Source: Halomonas sp. A40-4 (GTDB taxonomy: Bacteria > Pseudomonadota > Gammaproteobacteria > Pseudomonadales > Halomonadaceae). Taken from it: a stretch of 64,000 bases of DNA. A program made the position numbers and the translations under genes. The notes under the pieces were generated by a model. The model was not told the DNA's origin, did not search any database, and was given only the letters and a program-made list of their open reading frames with translations. The stretch's first letter is position 1. The number at the start of each line of letters is the position of its first letter. The stretch is from NCBI RefSeq assembly GCF_015767635.1, contig NZ_CP065230.1, positions 1,674,001-1,738,000 on the forward strand, written 5' to 3'. Below are positions 41,831-52,196 of this stretch, in pieces.

Positions 41831-42789
41831 TACCTGCCCAACTGATTTTCCAGTACTTCCTGGGCACGGGCCTGCCAGCTGCCTTCGATGGACGCCGCCT
41901 GTCTGAGAGCTTCTCTCGCCGCCTCTGGCTGGTCCCTCTGCAACTGCAGTAGCCCGATATTCAGCCACGCTGCGCCCATTTGCGGATCACGATGAGTGGC
42001 TGCCTGGAAGGCGCTGAGCGCGTTGTCCGGCTGCTGGTTGGCGTAATACGCATTCGCCAGGCCAAACTGGCCAATCGCATTGTTGGGGTAACGCTCTGTC
42101 ATTGCCTGCCAGCTACCCAGTGTGGCTTCGGGGCCATGTGCTTCCTCGTAGGCGCTGATCGCATTGATCGCGTTGCGTGCGGTAATGCCCTCCGGCAGAG
42201 TGCCAGGCTTTGCCACTACAAATCCCCAGCGATCGGTCCGTGCCCAGGTGGCATCAAAGCGGCTGAAAGACAGGGTATGCCGCTCGATTTCGCCACTGCG
42301 CAGTATCAGGGTATCGTCATCCAGGTCGTAGCCAATTGCCACCGCGTAATGCCACATGGGAAACGCCGCGAGTGACAGGTTCTGCATGACCAAGACTGGG
42401 TCACCGGCGGCCAGGTGCCCCAACAGATCGTCGAAGCTGCCGCGAATGGGATAAGCAAGACGCTCATGGCGACGCACAGTGGCCAGCATTTCCGGCTGGA
42501 CGCTACCTTCGCGGTCAGGAATAAATACCTGGGGTATCAGCGTCTCGACGTCGGTATCGACCCCCTGGTGATTCAGTACCATGGCCAGCGCTGCCGGGCC
42601 GCACTGGTACTCGGTCTGGGCGTAAAAGGGAACGTCGCTGATCTCGCTTTGGCGGGGCAGGCGCTGCTCAGTCCTATCGCGTAGCTGCGGGGCGCTTGCG
42701 CAAGCCGTGAGTAACAGCATCAAGACGAAAACGCCCGCGAGGCGGGCGTTTTGAAAGCAATACATAGCGTTCATGAAGATAGGCTTCAT
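41830..42789 (-). CDS. PA2778-type lipoprotein: C39-like cysteine peptidase with TPR repeats
   Basis: A 319-aa protein. A lipobox LTAC follows a hydrophobic segment (VFVLMLLLTACAS). Next is a C39-like papain-fold domain: FYAQTEYQCGPAALAMVL holds the catalytic Cys, MWHYAVAIGYD the His. The last 110 residues contain TPR-type repeats (AIGQFGLANAYYANQQPDNALSAF, AAWLNIGLLQLQRDQPEAAREAL). The pair with the PA2779-type gene, three bases upstream, is conserved in pseudomonads; function unknown, perhaps processing or transporting a partner peptide. Its stop TAA lies exactly at the 3' edge of the group II intron. Start at 42789 is tentative; ATGs six and nine codons in are alternatives. Confidence 0.85.
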   Translation of the reverse strand: MKPIFMNAMYCFQNARLAGVFVLMLLLTACASAPQLRDRTEQRLPRQSEISDVPFYAQTEYQCGPAALAMVLNHQGVDTDVETLIPQVFIPDREGSVQPEMLATVRRHERLAYPIRGSFDDLLGHLAAGDPVLVMQNLSLAAFPMWHYAVAIGYDLDDDTLILRSGEIERHTLSFSRFDATWARTDRWGFVVAKPGTLPEGITARNAINAISAYEEAHGPEATLGSWQAMTERYPNNAIGQFGLANAYYANQQPDNALSAFQAATHRDPQMGAAWLNIGLLQLQRDQPEAAREALRQAASIEGSWQARAQEVLENQLGR

Positions 42790-42792
42790 GGG

Positions 42793-43188
42793 TTAGCGCG
42801 TAAACGGATAAACATCGGTCAGGCCAAGAATGTCAGTGACCAATAGAATAATAAAGACCGCGAACAGCGCGCCAACGACACCGGCGCCAGCTGGCAGCTC
42901 TTCCAGTTGGGTGGCCATTTGCTGGGCTTCAGCATCGCTCAAAGCGGCAACACGCATTTCCACCTCGTCCAGGTCAACGCCTTGTTTGACAAGTGCGTCC
43001 TGGATGTCGGCGCGGTTAAGTAGCTGATGGATCCGCTCACGGTCCGCCTGGGCACTATCGTTGGCGAGAACGGACTGTGTGCTGACAAGGTCCGTTGAGG
43101 AAGAAGCCGGTGCCGCCGCAACGGGCAGGCTGGTAATGACCAGGGCGGCAATAAGCAGCGTCGATAGATAGGCACGTATTTTTTTCAT
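42793..43188 (-). CDS. PA2779-type small membrane protein
   Basis: A 131-aa protein with signal peptide (LSTLLIAALVITSLPVAAAPA), a helical middle part (REPVDLDEVEMRV-like: LVKQGVDLDEVEMRVAALSD) and one membrane helix near the end (GAGVVGALFAVFIILLVTDILGLTDV). This layout matches PA2779 of P. aeruginosa, always found beside PA2778. It may be the substrate or partner of the C39-like protein next door. The start is ATG at 43188, with AGGATC-type sequence about eight bases before it. Confidence 0.8.
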   Translation of the reverse strand: MKKIRAYLSTLLIAALVITSLPVAAAPASSSTDLVSTQSVLANDSAQADRERIHQLLNRADIQDALVKQGVDLDEVEMRVAALSDAEAQQMATQLEELPAGAGVVGALFAVFIILLVTDILGLTDVYPFTR

Positions 43189-43359
43189 CGTCTTGATCCT
43201 TAGACATATTTATAGGGATGGGCCAAGCACAAACGGATTGAAACATGAGTATAGGAAGAATTCATCCTTTTTTTAAGCGGGGTACACGCTTTGGTACCGA
43301 GAATTCACGGTTATTGCTTATTCGGTCAATAGTGCTTGAATGCAGGAAGCCGGAAAAGC

Positions 43360-44423
43360 CTAAAAGCTGGGGGCAACGCGGTACGTCCAGGCCGATTCAG
43401 CCAGTAACCCGCGCCCACCGGCCATGGTCATCGCCAGGTCGTGCAATCCGGGCCATAACGGCACCGGTGACGCCCCTTTAACGGCGAGATCCAGTCGTTG
43501 GGCCATCAACAGCAGCTTATGTAAGCGCTTCATGGGTAGCCGCTGAGTGGCTTTTTGATAGCCCGGGCGGCGCTTGTCGAAAATCATCGGCTTTTGAGCC
43601 TTACAGGCGTGCTCAAAGCTCTGTCCCTGGTCCATGTGTTGATGCAGCGACAGCAGCGTACGTAGCTCGCGGGTTAGCGCCCAGAGGACGATAGGCGCTT
43701 CCACGCCCTCACTACGCAACCCGGTGATAATCCGCGAGACGCGGCTGGGTTCGCCTTTCAAACAGGCGTCGGCCAGGGTGAAAACATCAAAGCGGGTGCT
43801 GTCTTCCACGCCCTGGGCAATGCTTTCCGCACTAAGCCGGGTACCCTGGGGGTGAATGAGGGCCAGTTTCTGCATCGCCTGATCAGCCGCCAGCAGATTG
43901 CCTTCGGTACGTTCACCCAGCAGGCGAGCGGCGTCCAGGTCGATCTGCAAGCCGTGAAGTGAGGCACGGTCGCGCAGAAAGTAACCCAGCCGCGAGACAT
44001 CAACCGGCCATACCGGGACAAACAGACCATGCTTATCGAGCGCCTTGAACCAGGCACTTTTTTGCTGCTTGGCATCAAGCTTGCCCATACTGATCAACAG
44101 CAGGTCATCGTTATTGTCCAGATGCTGGGCGTATTCGGCCAACGCCTTACTACCTTCCTGCCCCAGCTTGTGCTGGCCCAAACGCAGTTCAAGCAGCTTG
44201 TTGGTGGCGAACAGCGACAGGTTGCTGGCCACTTCAAGCAGCCGCCCCCAGGCAAAGTTGGGCTCGACATCCAGGACTTCGCGCTCCTCGATACCCGCCT
44301 GGCGGGCCGCGGCTCTTACAGCATCGCAGGCATCGCGGTGCTGAAGCGGCTCATCGCCGGCCACAATCACGACCTTGGGCAGCGACTTGGCCAGGGCGGC
44401 GGGCAGTTGATCGGCAAAGACTT

Positions 44424-44427
<4 letters not shown>
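43360..44427 (-). CDS. holA: DNA polymerase III subunit delta
   Basis: Clamp-loader subunit that opens the sliding clamp. The 355-aa protein begins MKVFADQLPAALAKSLPKVVIVAGDEPLQHRDACDAVR, the standard HolA N terminus with the GDEPL motif, and shows FATNKLLELRLGQHKLGQEGSKAL, LLISMGKLDAKQQKSAWFKAL and the C-terminal collar helices. It is the last gene of leuS-lptE-holA on the minus strand, overlapping lptE by four bases. Confidence 0.95.
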
Positions 44428-47551
<3,124 letters not shown>

Positions 47552-47661
47552 TTAGATGACGACTGTCAGATTAGTGGCGACGATTGTATCCTATGCAGGT
47601 GTATCCTTGAACGGCTAGGCCATGATAGGTCACACCGCGCGTCGACAAAAGGAGAGGGACC

Positions 47662-48183
47662 ATGAGTGAACAACACAACGACCATCGCCTACGCGAAGGC
47701 TACGAGCGTTTGCTGGAACGGATGCAGGACGGCGCTGACGAGCTGACCTGGGAAAATCTGCAAAAGGACCTGGACGACGCCGTTGAGTTTGAAGCGGAGC
47801 TGGAAGAGTACACCAAGGACGAACTGGCTTTGCTGCGGGCCTGGGTAGAGCGTGACCTGAAAGACATGCGCCACTACATGTCGGATACCGGCAAGCAGGT
47901 GGCCAGCTGGTTGGGCATCGATATTGACCACCTTACCCGCCGCGTGGCGGAATCGCTGCTTTCGATTGCCGACCGCAGCATCGTCGAGCGTGAGCGCTTT
48001 GACGATGACCTGGAAGCCGCCCGCGCCGATTACTGCGAAGGCGAGATGGCCGCTCCCGGCCTGATGGCCTGCGTGCACTGCGATGCCCAGGTGATGCTTC
48101 ACAGCGTCTCGCGGCTGGAGCCTTGCCACCAGTGCGGCCATCGCTACTTTTACCGTTTTCCCGGCAAAATCGTCGAGACCTGA
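47662..48183 (+). CDS. Zinc ribbon-containing protein (DUF1451/YbeL family)
   Basis: A 173-aa soluble protein. The first 100 residues are acidic and helical (REGYERLLERMQDGADELTW, YTKDELALLRAWVERDLKDM); the end is a zinc ribbon with cysteine pairs CVHCDAQ and CHQCGHRYFYR. The family includes E. coli YbeL, also encoded near leuS, divergently from it, as here. The function is not known. GGAGAGGG lies just before the ATG. Confidence 0.88.
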   Translation: MSEQHNDHRLREGYERLLERMQDGADELTWENLQKDLDDAVEFEAELEEYTKDELALLRAWVERDLKDMRHYMSDTGKQVASWLGIDIDHLTRRVAESLLSIADRSIVERERFDDDLEAARADYCEGEMAAPGLMACVHCDAQVMLHSVSRLEPCHQCGHRYFYRFPGKIVET

Positions 48184-48190
48184 TACATCG

Positions 48191-49504
48191 CTAGCCGACG
48201 ATCAAACTGACGCCTGCGATCGCCCCCAGCGAGAGCAGGCTCAGGACAGCCGCGTACAGCAGGTTGTTGGTCATCATCCGGTAGCCACTCACCCCGTAGC
48301 GGCCCTGAAGGGACAGGTTGATGCCCGACAGCGGCCCCACGCTGGTGCCCACCGCCCACGAGCTTAATGCCACAAAGGCAAACAGCGTTTGCTCACCGCC
48401 TTCCAGGTTGAGTATCGAGGCCAAAACCGACACGCCGATAATCGGGTGCAGCCCGGCCAGTGCGCTCAGCGAAATGGCGGCGAAGCTGATCATCGCCTGG
48501 GGTGTGCCAAAGTCGGCAAACAGGGTCCAGTCGCTACCCGCCGCGGCCGATACCAGGGTGGAAAGCCCCAGGGTCAATAACCCCGCCGCCAGGAACAGCG
48601 ACACCTCGCCGCGCATGGCAGGCAAGCGGCTGAGGGTATGCTGGCGGACTCTCCGCAGGGTAAAACGCGGCCCCTCGCGCAGGTTGCTCAGCACGGCAAC
48701 GGCTGGCAGCAGGAAGGTAATAATGCTGACAATGGTCAGCGACGGCGTCAGCCAGAAGTGAAACAGCATCACCAGCGCCGCCATGCCCACCGGCATCAGC
48801 AGGCTACGCGGTGCCAGCGAATAGCCATCCACCTCGCGCAGGTCAAATCGCCGTCTAAGCTCCAGCGTCGTGAACAACCCCGCCATCATCGCCAGGGGAA
48901 AGCCCGCCAGGGCAATGTGCGCGTACTCGACGTCGGGCACCAGCGAGATCACCAGGCCCATCGAGGCAAAAAACGGCGACCACAGCGCGGCGCTGGAAAG
49001 CCCACGGTTAAGTGCCAACAACTGCGGCATTGTCAGCGGCCCGCGCCTCGCCAGCTTGTCGCCAACCATCAGCACGGTGGAAAGATTCAAGATCGTGCCC
49101 AGGAAATGCACGCCCAACCAGGTGCGCAGCACGCCACCCGCACCGGTCACCCGACTCCCCGAGGCACCTTTGCTGCCTTGCTTGCCAATCAGCGTGATAA
49201 AACTGACACCCACCAGCATGGCCACCACGAACACATTACCCTGCAACATGGCAGGCCAATCAACCTCAACGCCATAAACAAACCGCGCCACCAACAGCAT
49301 GCCCGCGCCGAGGCCAATCAACACCCCCGCCTGGATCCGCGAACGCCTGGGAATATCCCGCCACAGCAACAATACCGCCGCCCACAGCACATAGCTCACC
49401 GCCTGCGTGGTCGCCGCCCACCCGCTAAACCCCACTATTTGCACTACCAAACCAAGCAAAATCAGCACGCCCGCCAAGCGCTGCCGAGAAGTCGTCTCTT
49501 GCAT
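48191..49504 (-). CDS. Polytopic membrane protein of unknown function
   Basis: A 437-aa protein with roughly twelve hydrophobic segments. The two halves each contain long amphipathic loops and Ser/Gly/Pro-containing re-entrant-like stretches (HFLGTILNLSTVLMVGDK, WAVGTSVGPLSGINLS), a pattern seen in ion-transporter superfamily permeases such as citrate or arsenite carriers. I do not recognise the exact family and assign no substrate. It is convergent with the zinc-ribbon gene, with an 8-base gap. It is the last core-like gene before the accessory region. Confidence 0.7.
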   Translation of the reverse strand: MQETTSRQRLAGVLILLGLVVQIVGFSGWAATTQAVSYVLWAAVLLLWRDIPRRSRIQAGVLIGLGAGMLLVARFVYGVEVDWPAMLQGNVFVVAMLVGVSFITLIGKQGSKGASGSRVTGAGGVLRTWLGVHFLGTILNLSTVLMVGDKLARRGPLTMPQLLALNRGLSSAALWSPFFASMGLVISLVPDVEYAHIALAGFPLAMMAGLFTTLELRRRFDLREVDGYSLAPRSLLMPVGMAALVMLFHFWLTPSLTIVSIITFLLPAVAVLSNLREGPRFTLRRVRQHTLSRLPAMRGEVSLFLAAGLLTLGLSTLVSAAAGSDWTLFADFGTPQAMISFAAISLSALAGLHPIIGVSVLASILNLEGGEQTLFAFVALSSWAVGTSVGPLSGINLSLQGRYGVSGYRMMTNNLLYAAVLSLLSLGAIAGVSLIVG

Positions 49505-49964
49505 CTCAATCCCTTACTGGTTGAGTTAGCAGGCTAATCGGGTTTGCAACGGAAGGCCAGCCCCGAACCGATCTGTAAGGGCCGCAAAATTTCTGGGCTC
49601 GGTAAAGGCACCCATAAAAATGCACAGAAATTCAACGCGCAACGTAACCCCCTAAAAGCACCCCACCAATGTAGGAGCTCGACTTGTCGGGCGATTGATA
49701 AGGCCACAACACCAGCCGTGTTCGTAGACGAGCATAAGCCCATCCCTACATCTAAAAAAATGCATATTACCAAGCACTATCTTCAGGCACGCCGCTGCAA
49801 GTAGCGCCCGGTAAATTTTTACGCGCGGCACGTGACCTAAGCCAAATTTATGAATAGAGTATGATTGAACAGAGCAAAAACGAGCGGGCACGCGAATTTT
49901 GGATATGCTGCCACTTCTTCTGTAAAGAATATATAAAACAGTAGTTTATAGGAAAGTGGGTGGA
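49505..49964. other. Gene-free, AT-rich stretch with REP elements
   Basis: No convincing gene is present in these 460 bases: the small open frames lack family pattern and good ribosome sites. The base composition is clearly more AT-rich than the neighbourhood. It contains the REP pair given separately and lies just left of the cassette cluster. No integrase gene remnant could be recognised by reading the translated frames. Confidence 0.6.
49670..49750. repeat. REP-like pair in inverted orientation (BIME-like)
   Basis: TGTAGGAGCTCGACTTGTCG (49670-49689) continues GGCGATT and forms a hairpin GCTCGAC/GTCGGGC, a layout typical of pseudomonad-type REP sequences. A related sequence in the opposite orientation lies at 49728-49750 (minus-strand TGTAGGGATGGGCTTATGCT). 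Such pairs are moved by REP-associated tyrosine transposases, none of which is in this window. Confidence 0.55.
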
Positions 49965-50010
49965 CACATAACATCAATAAACGTGCCTGCGCGGTTATTG
50001 ATGTTATGTG
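49965..50010. repeat. Long perfect hairpin left of the first cassette
   Basis: CACATAACATCAATAA (49965-49980) is perfectly inverted at 49995-50010, a 16-bp stem; the loop can pair further (CGTG/CGCG). It starts CATAACA and ends TGTTATG, like the R'' and R' ends of an attC site, but lacks the extrahelical bases attC sites normally show. It may be a terminator-like boundary or a modified attachment site. Confidence 0.6.
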
Positions 50011-50030
50011 GCGGGCTATAGAAAAGGGCT

Positions 50031-50037
50031 GTTAGGA
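50031..50037 (+). other. Left recombination core of cassette 1 (GTTAGGA)
   Basis: GTTAGGA is close to the integron core GTTRRRY and stands seven bases before the first cassette gene. Its reverse complement TCCTAAC is found exactly as the R'' box of the attC at the right end of the same cassette, as expected for a cassette inserted at G/TT. Confidence 0.55.
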
Positions 50038-50043
50038 TTTTCC

Positions 50044-50634
50044 ATGAGTGAGTCATCTAGGAGGTGGGAGGATTTTCTCAATCCTAAGATCCTCAGAACC
50101 AAACTGATATCCGCTTCGATATATCTTGCGGCTTTCGAGATTCTCAAGGACTCAATCATTGAGCGGATTGAAACTTTCTTCACCGATGGTTTTGGGCCGC
50201 AGGGCCATATTCTCTCGCCAGAGTATGAAACCGAGGTTAAATACAGACATAAAAGCAAGGTCAGAGCGTCTCTCGAATGGCTGAAAGAGCACGAAGCAAT
50301 AACTGCAGAGGACATTGAAGCATTTGACGAAATCCGTGAGTCTAGAAACGAAGTTGCTCACGAAATGCCCAACCTTCTTGGAGGAGAAAACTCTGTTAAT
50401 TTTGCTCAGCAGTTCGAGCGGATGGTGGCTCTGCTAAGAAAAATTGAGGTTTGGTGGATTGTAAACTTCGAACTCGCTATCAACCCAGGCTTCCGAGATG
50501 CTGAGATCGATGAAGACGGAATTATTCCAGGGCCTCTCCTGACGTTGCAGCTAATGCTTGAGATCGCACTGGGCGACCCTGAAAAGGCATCCTACTACTA
50601 TGACGAATTCCGAAAACGGTCCAACAAATCCTAA
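50044..50634 (+). CDS. Cassette 1: HEPN-motif protein of unknown function
   Basis: A 196-aa soluble, helical protein with no family I can name. In its middle it has RNEVAH (residues 101-106), the R-N-x-x-x-H signature of HEPN domains, preceded by a helix (AEDIEAFDEIRES) as usual. HEPN proteins are often RNases in toxin-antitoxin, CRISPR and abortive-infection systems, but others are non-catalytic. An acidic C-terminal half follows. The gene starts 13 bases after a recombination core and its stop lies at the attC site, so it is an integron-like cassette. AT content is higher than in the core genes. No own promoter is evident. Confidence 0.7.
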   Translation: MSESSRRWEDFLNPKILRTKLISASIYLAAFEILKDSIIERIETFFTDGFGPQGHILSPEYETEVKYRHKSKVRASLEWLKEHEAITAEDIEAFDEIRESRNEVAHEMPNLLGGENSVNFAQQFERMVALLRKIEVWWIVNFELAINPGFRDAEIDEDGIIPGPLLTLQLMLEIALGDPEKASYYYDEFRKRSNKS

Positions 50635-50706
50635 CCAGGCCATCCACCGGATGCCAAAACCTACGCTTTGCTCCGGTTTTGTCACCGGTGATGGCGGGCG
50701 TTGGAC
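50619..50706 (+). other. attC-like site of cassette 1
   Basis: R' is GTTGGAC (50700-50706), a perfect GTTRRRY. R'' is TCCTAAC (50629-50635), which is the exact complement of the cassette's left core at 50031; GTCCAAC at 50619-50625, complementary to R', also overlaps. Inner arms GCCATCCACCGG and CCGGTGATGGC pair with one extrahelical C, and CAAAACC/GGTTTTG forms an inner stem. This imperfect palindrome is characteristic of attC. Confidence 0.75.
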
Positions 50707-50722
50707 CTAAGCAGGAAATTGT

Positions 50723-51334
50723 ATGGATCACTTGCGCTTCGAAGAACTACGTAATTGCTATCTCCACCTAGACGCTAGCCTGAAGCGTAAGTCCTCTAGA
50801 AAAACACTCCTCAGACACTGGAGTAAATTTGTCAGATTGCGCGACGGAGGCGCATGCGTCTTATGTTCAGCAGCCGAACGCGTTGCGGCTCACCATATCT
50901 GTCGTAAAACATTCCTCGAAAGCGCCGAATTTGAAACAGGCAACGGTATCTCGCTATGTGGGCCGTGTCACAGTGAAGTCCATAGTGGATTTAACGGCCG
51001 GCCTGATATGTTTCAGCCGATGGACGCTCAAGGTGGTGAAAAAATTGAGATTATGGCGGGGCTGTACGGAGATCTTTTGGAACACGCGCTCAGGCATGGG
51101 CAGCTTTATGAAGAATTTTATTACTTGAGCGAAAAAACATTGGCAGTGTTTAAGCGGCTGCAAGGTTTCGAAGCTGCTTCAACAATCCAAGGGCCTCGAC
51201 TTCAGCAAGCGTGCATTATCTGGCAGCAGAGTCCACTCCAAATCAGGAATGCGATACTGGAGGCTAACGGGTTTAAGCGAAGATCAGAACCGTTATTGCC
51301 GGGGGTAACAGTTCGTAACCATGTCGAGCTGTAG
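50723..51334 (+). CDS. Cassette 2: HNH endonuclease-like protein
   Basis: A 203-aa protein. A basic N-terminal region precedes an HNH/ββα-metal module: RDGGACVLCSAAERVAAHHICRK has a Cys pair (45, 48) and His57/His58; GNGISLCGPCHSEVHSGF has the Asn74, a second Cys pair (79, 82), His83 and His87. The C-terminal half is helical and unrecognised (YGDLLEHALRHGQLYEEFYYL). HNH proteins cut DNA in restriction, phage defence, homing or repair; the substrate here is unknown. It lies between two attC-like sites. Confidence 0.8.
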   Translation: MDHLRFEELRNCYLHLDASLKRKSSRKTLLRHWSKFVRLRDGGACVLCSAAERVAAHHICRKTFLESAEFETGNGISLCGPCHSEVHSGFNGRPDMFQPMDAQGGEKIEIMAGLYGDLLEHALRHGQLYEEFYYLSEKTLAVFKRLQGFEAASTIQGPRLQQACIIWQQSPLQIRNAILEANGFKRRSEPLLPGVTVRNHVEL

Positions 51335-51340
51335 TATGCA

Positions 51341-51415
51341 ACCCAACAAGTCGCTGCAGCTGACCGCCCAAAGTGCTGGCGCGCTTCGGGCGGCAACTGA
51401 GCTTCAGCGTTATGC
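51341..51415 (+). other. attC-like site of cassette 2
   Basis: R'' ACCCAAC (51341-51347) fits RYYYAAC, and R' is GTTATGC (51409-51415). The arms CGCTG-C-AGCT...CCGCCC and GGGCGG...AGCT-T-CAGCG pair with unpaired bases, the usual attC pattern. R'' matches the complement of the cassette's left core GTTGGAC in five of seven positions. Confidence 0.7.
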
Positions 51416-51428
51416 TAGGGCGTTCGCT

Positions 51429-51462
51429 TTGACGTACGTACACAAAAGCGTACACTAGTGTA
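51429..51462 (+). promoter_or_regulatory. Promoter and operator of the toxin-antitoxin cassette
   Basis: TTGACG (51429-51434) and TACACT (51451-51456), 16 bases apart, form a plausible promoter. The -10 overlaps a perfect 12-bp palindrome TACACTAGTGTA (51451-51462), a likely binding site for autoregulation by the YefM-like antitoxin; a half-copy GTACAC lies at 51437-51442. Confidence 0.55.
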
Positions 51463-51487
51463 AAGTTGAATACGTAAGAGGTGCGTC

Positions 51488-51730
51488 ATGACCGGAATCA
51501 CAGCAACTGAGGCGCGCAGCAACCTTTATCGGTTGATTGACGAGACCGCCGAGTCCCACCAGCCAATCGTCATTATGGGTAAGCGGAACAAAGCGGTTTT
51601 GGTATCCGAGGAAGATTGGTCGGCCATTCAGGAGACACTTTACCTGCTCTCCGTACCGGGTATGCGTGAGTCTATTCGCGAGGGGATGGACACCGCCGTG
51701 AATGAATGTGATGAGGAGCTGGACTGGTGA
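51488..51730 (+). CDS. Cassette 3: YefM/Phd-family antitoxin
   Basis: An 80-aa DNA-binding antitoxin: MTGITATEARSNLYRLIDETAESHQPIVIMGKRNKAVLVSEEDW is the full YefM/Phd pattern (TxARxxLxxLID, GKxxxAVLxSxxDW), followed by the toxin-binding tail ESIREGMDTAVNECDEELDW. It overlaps the toxin start by four bases (GTGA). It probably represses its own promoter at the palindrome upstream and neutralises the toxin by binding its active site. Confidence 0.93.
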   Translation: MTGITATEARSNLYRLIDETAESHQPIVIMGKRNKAVLVSEEDWSAIQETLYLLSVPGMRESIREGMDTAVNECDEELDW

Positions 51731-51990
51731 CATGGAAGTTGGTTTACACCCAGCAAGCCCAGAAAGATGCAAAGAAACTGGCCTCCAGCGGCCTCCAACC
51801 AAATGCCCAGGAATTGTTGGCGCTGATTTCAGAGGACCCTTACCGCAAGCCGCCTCCGTTCGAGAAACTCTTAGGGGATCTCGCGGGGGCCTGTTCGCGT
51901 CGAATCAATATTCAGCATCGTCTGGTCTACCAAGTATTGGAAGAGGAACGGGTGGTAAAAGTTCTGAGGCTCTGGAGCCACTACGAATAA
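51727..51990 (+). CDS. Cassette 3: YoeB/Txe-family mRNA interferase toxin
   Basis: An 87-aa RelE-superfamily toxin that cleaves mRNA on the ribosome. It starts with GTG inside the antitoxin stop (MTWKLVYTQQAQKDAKKL) and shows the YoeB core: KLLGDLAGACSRRINIQHRLVYQV and the C-terminal LRLWSHYE, which contain the conserved Arg, His and Tyr of the catalytic site. It follows the YefM-like antitoxin, the usual order. YefM/YoeB pairs are frequent stabilising cassettes in integrons. Confidence 0.93.
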   Translation: MTWKLVYTQQAQKDAKKLASSGLQPNAQELLALISEDPYRKPPPFEKLLGDLAGACSRRINIQHRLVYQVLEEERVVKVLRLWSHYE

Positions 51991-51991
51991 T

Positions 51992-52010
51992 TCATAACCA
52001 GCCGCTGTTG
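51992..52010 (+). other. Possible truncated attC end of cassette 3
   Basis: TCATAAC (51992-51998) lies directly after the toxin stop and matches the complement of the cassette's left core GTTATGC in six of seven bases, as an R'' box should. A following arm CAGCCGCTG has no clear partner and no R' core was found, so the site seems truncated and would mark the right end of the array. Confidence 0.4.
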
Positions 52011-52196
52011 CCCGATGCCAGAGAGAGGAACAATGCTGGCGCTACGATTAATGAGATGCGCGAAGCCAGTGCGATCACTGAGGGCAATGCATGAACCCAA
52101 GCGCTTTTTCAGTCTACACTTTCAGTATTTGCCGCAGTCACCAAGGTTCAGCAACACTAGAGTCTGCCTGATACGTGGCAATAGACGGAGGAGCCT

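Noticed and set aside
43245..43481. Small frame between the PA2779-type gene and holA
   Set aside because: It has no family pattern and overlaps the 3' end of holA; the start has no convincing ribosome site.
49544..49804. Small frame in the AT-rich stretch left of the cassettes
   Set aside because: It runs through the REP hairpin, and the translation looks random.
51702..52094. 130-codon frame overlapping the toxin gene
   Set aside because: It lies out of frame over the certain YefM/YoeB pair and has no recognisable pattern.
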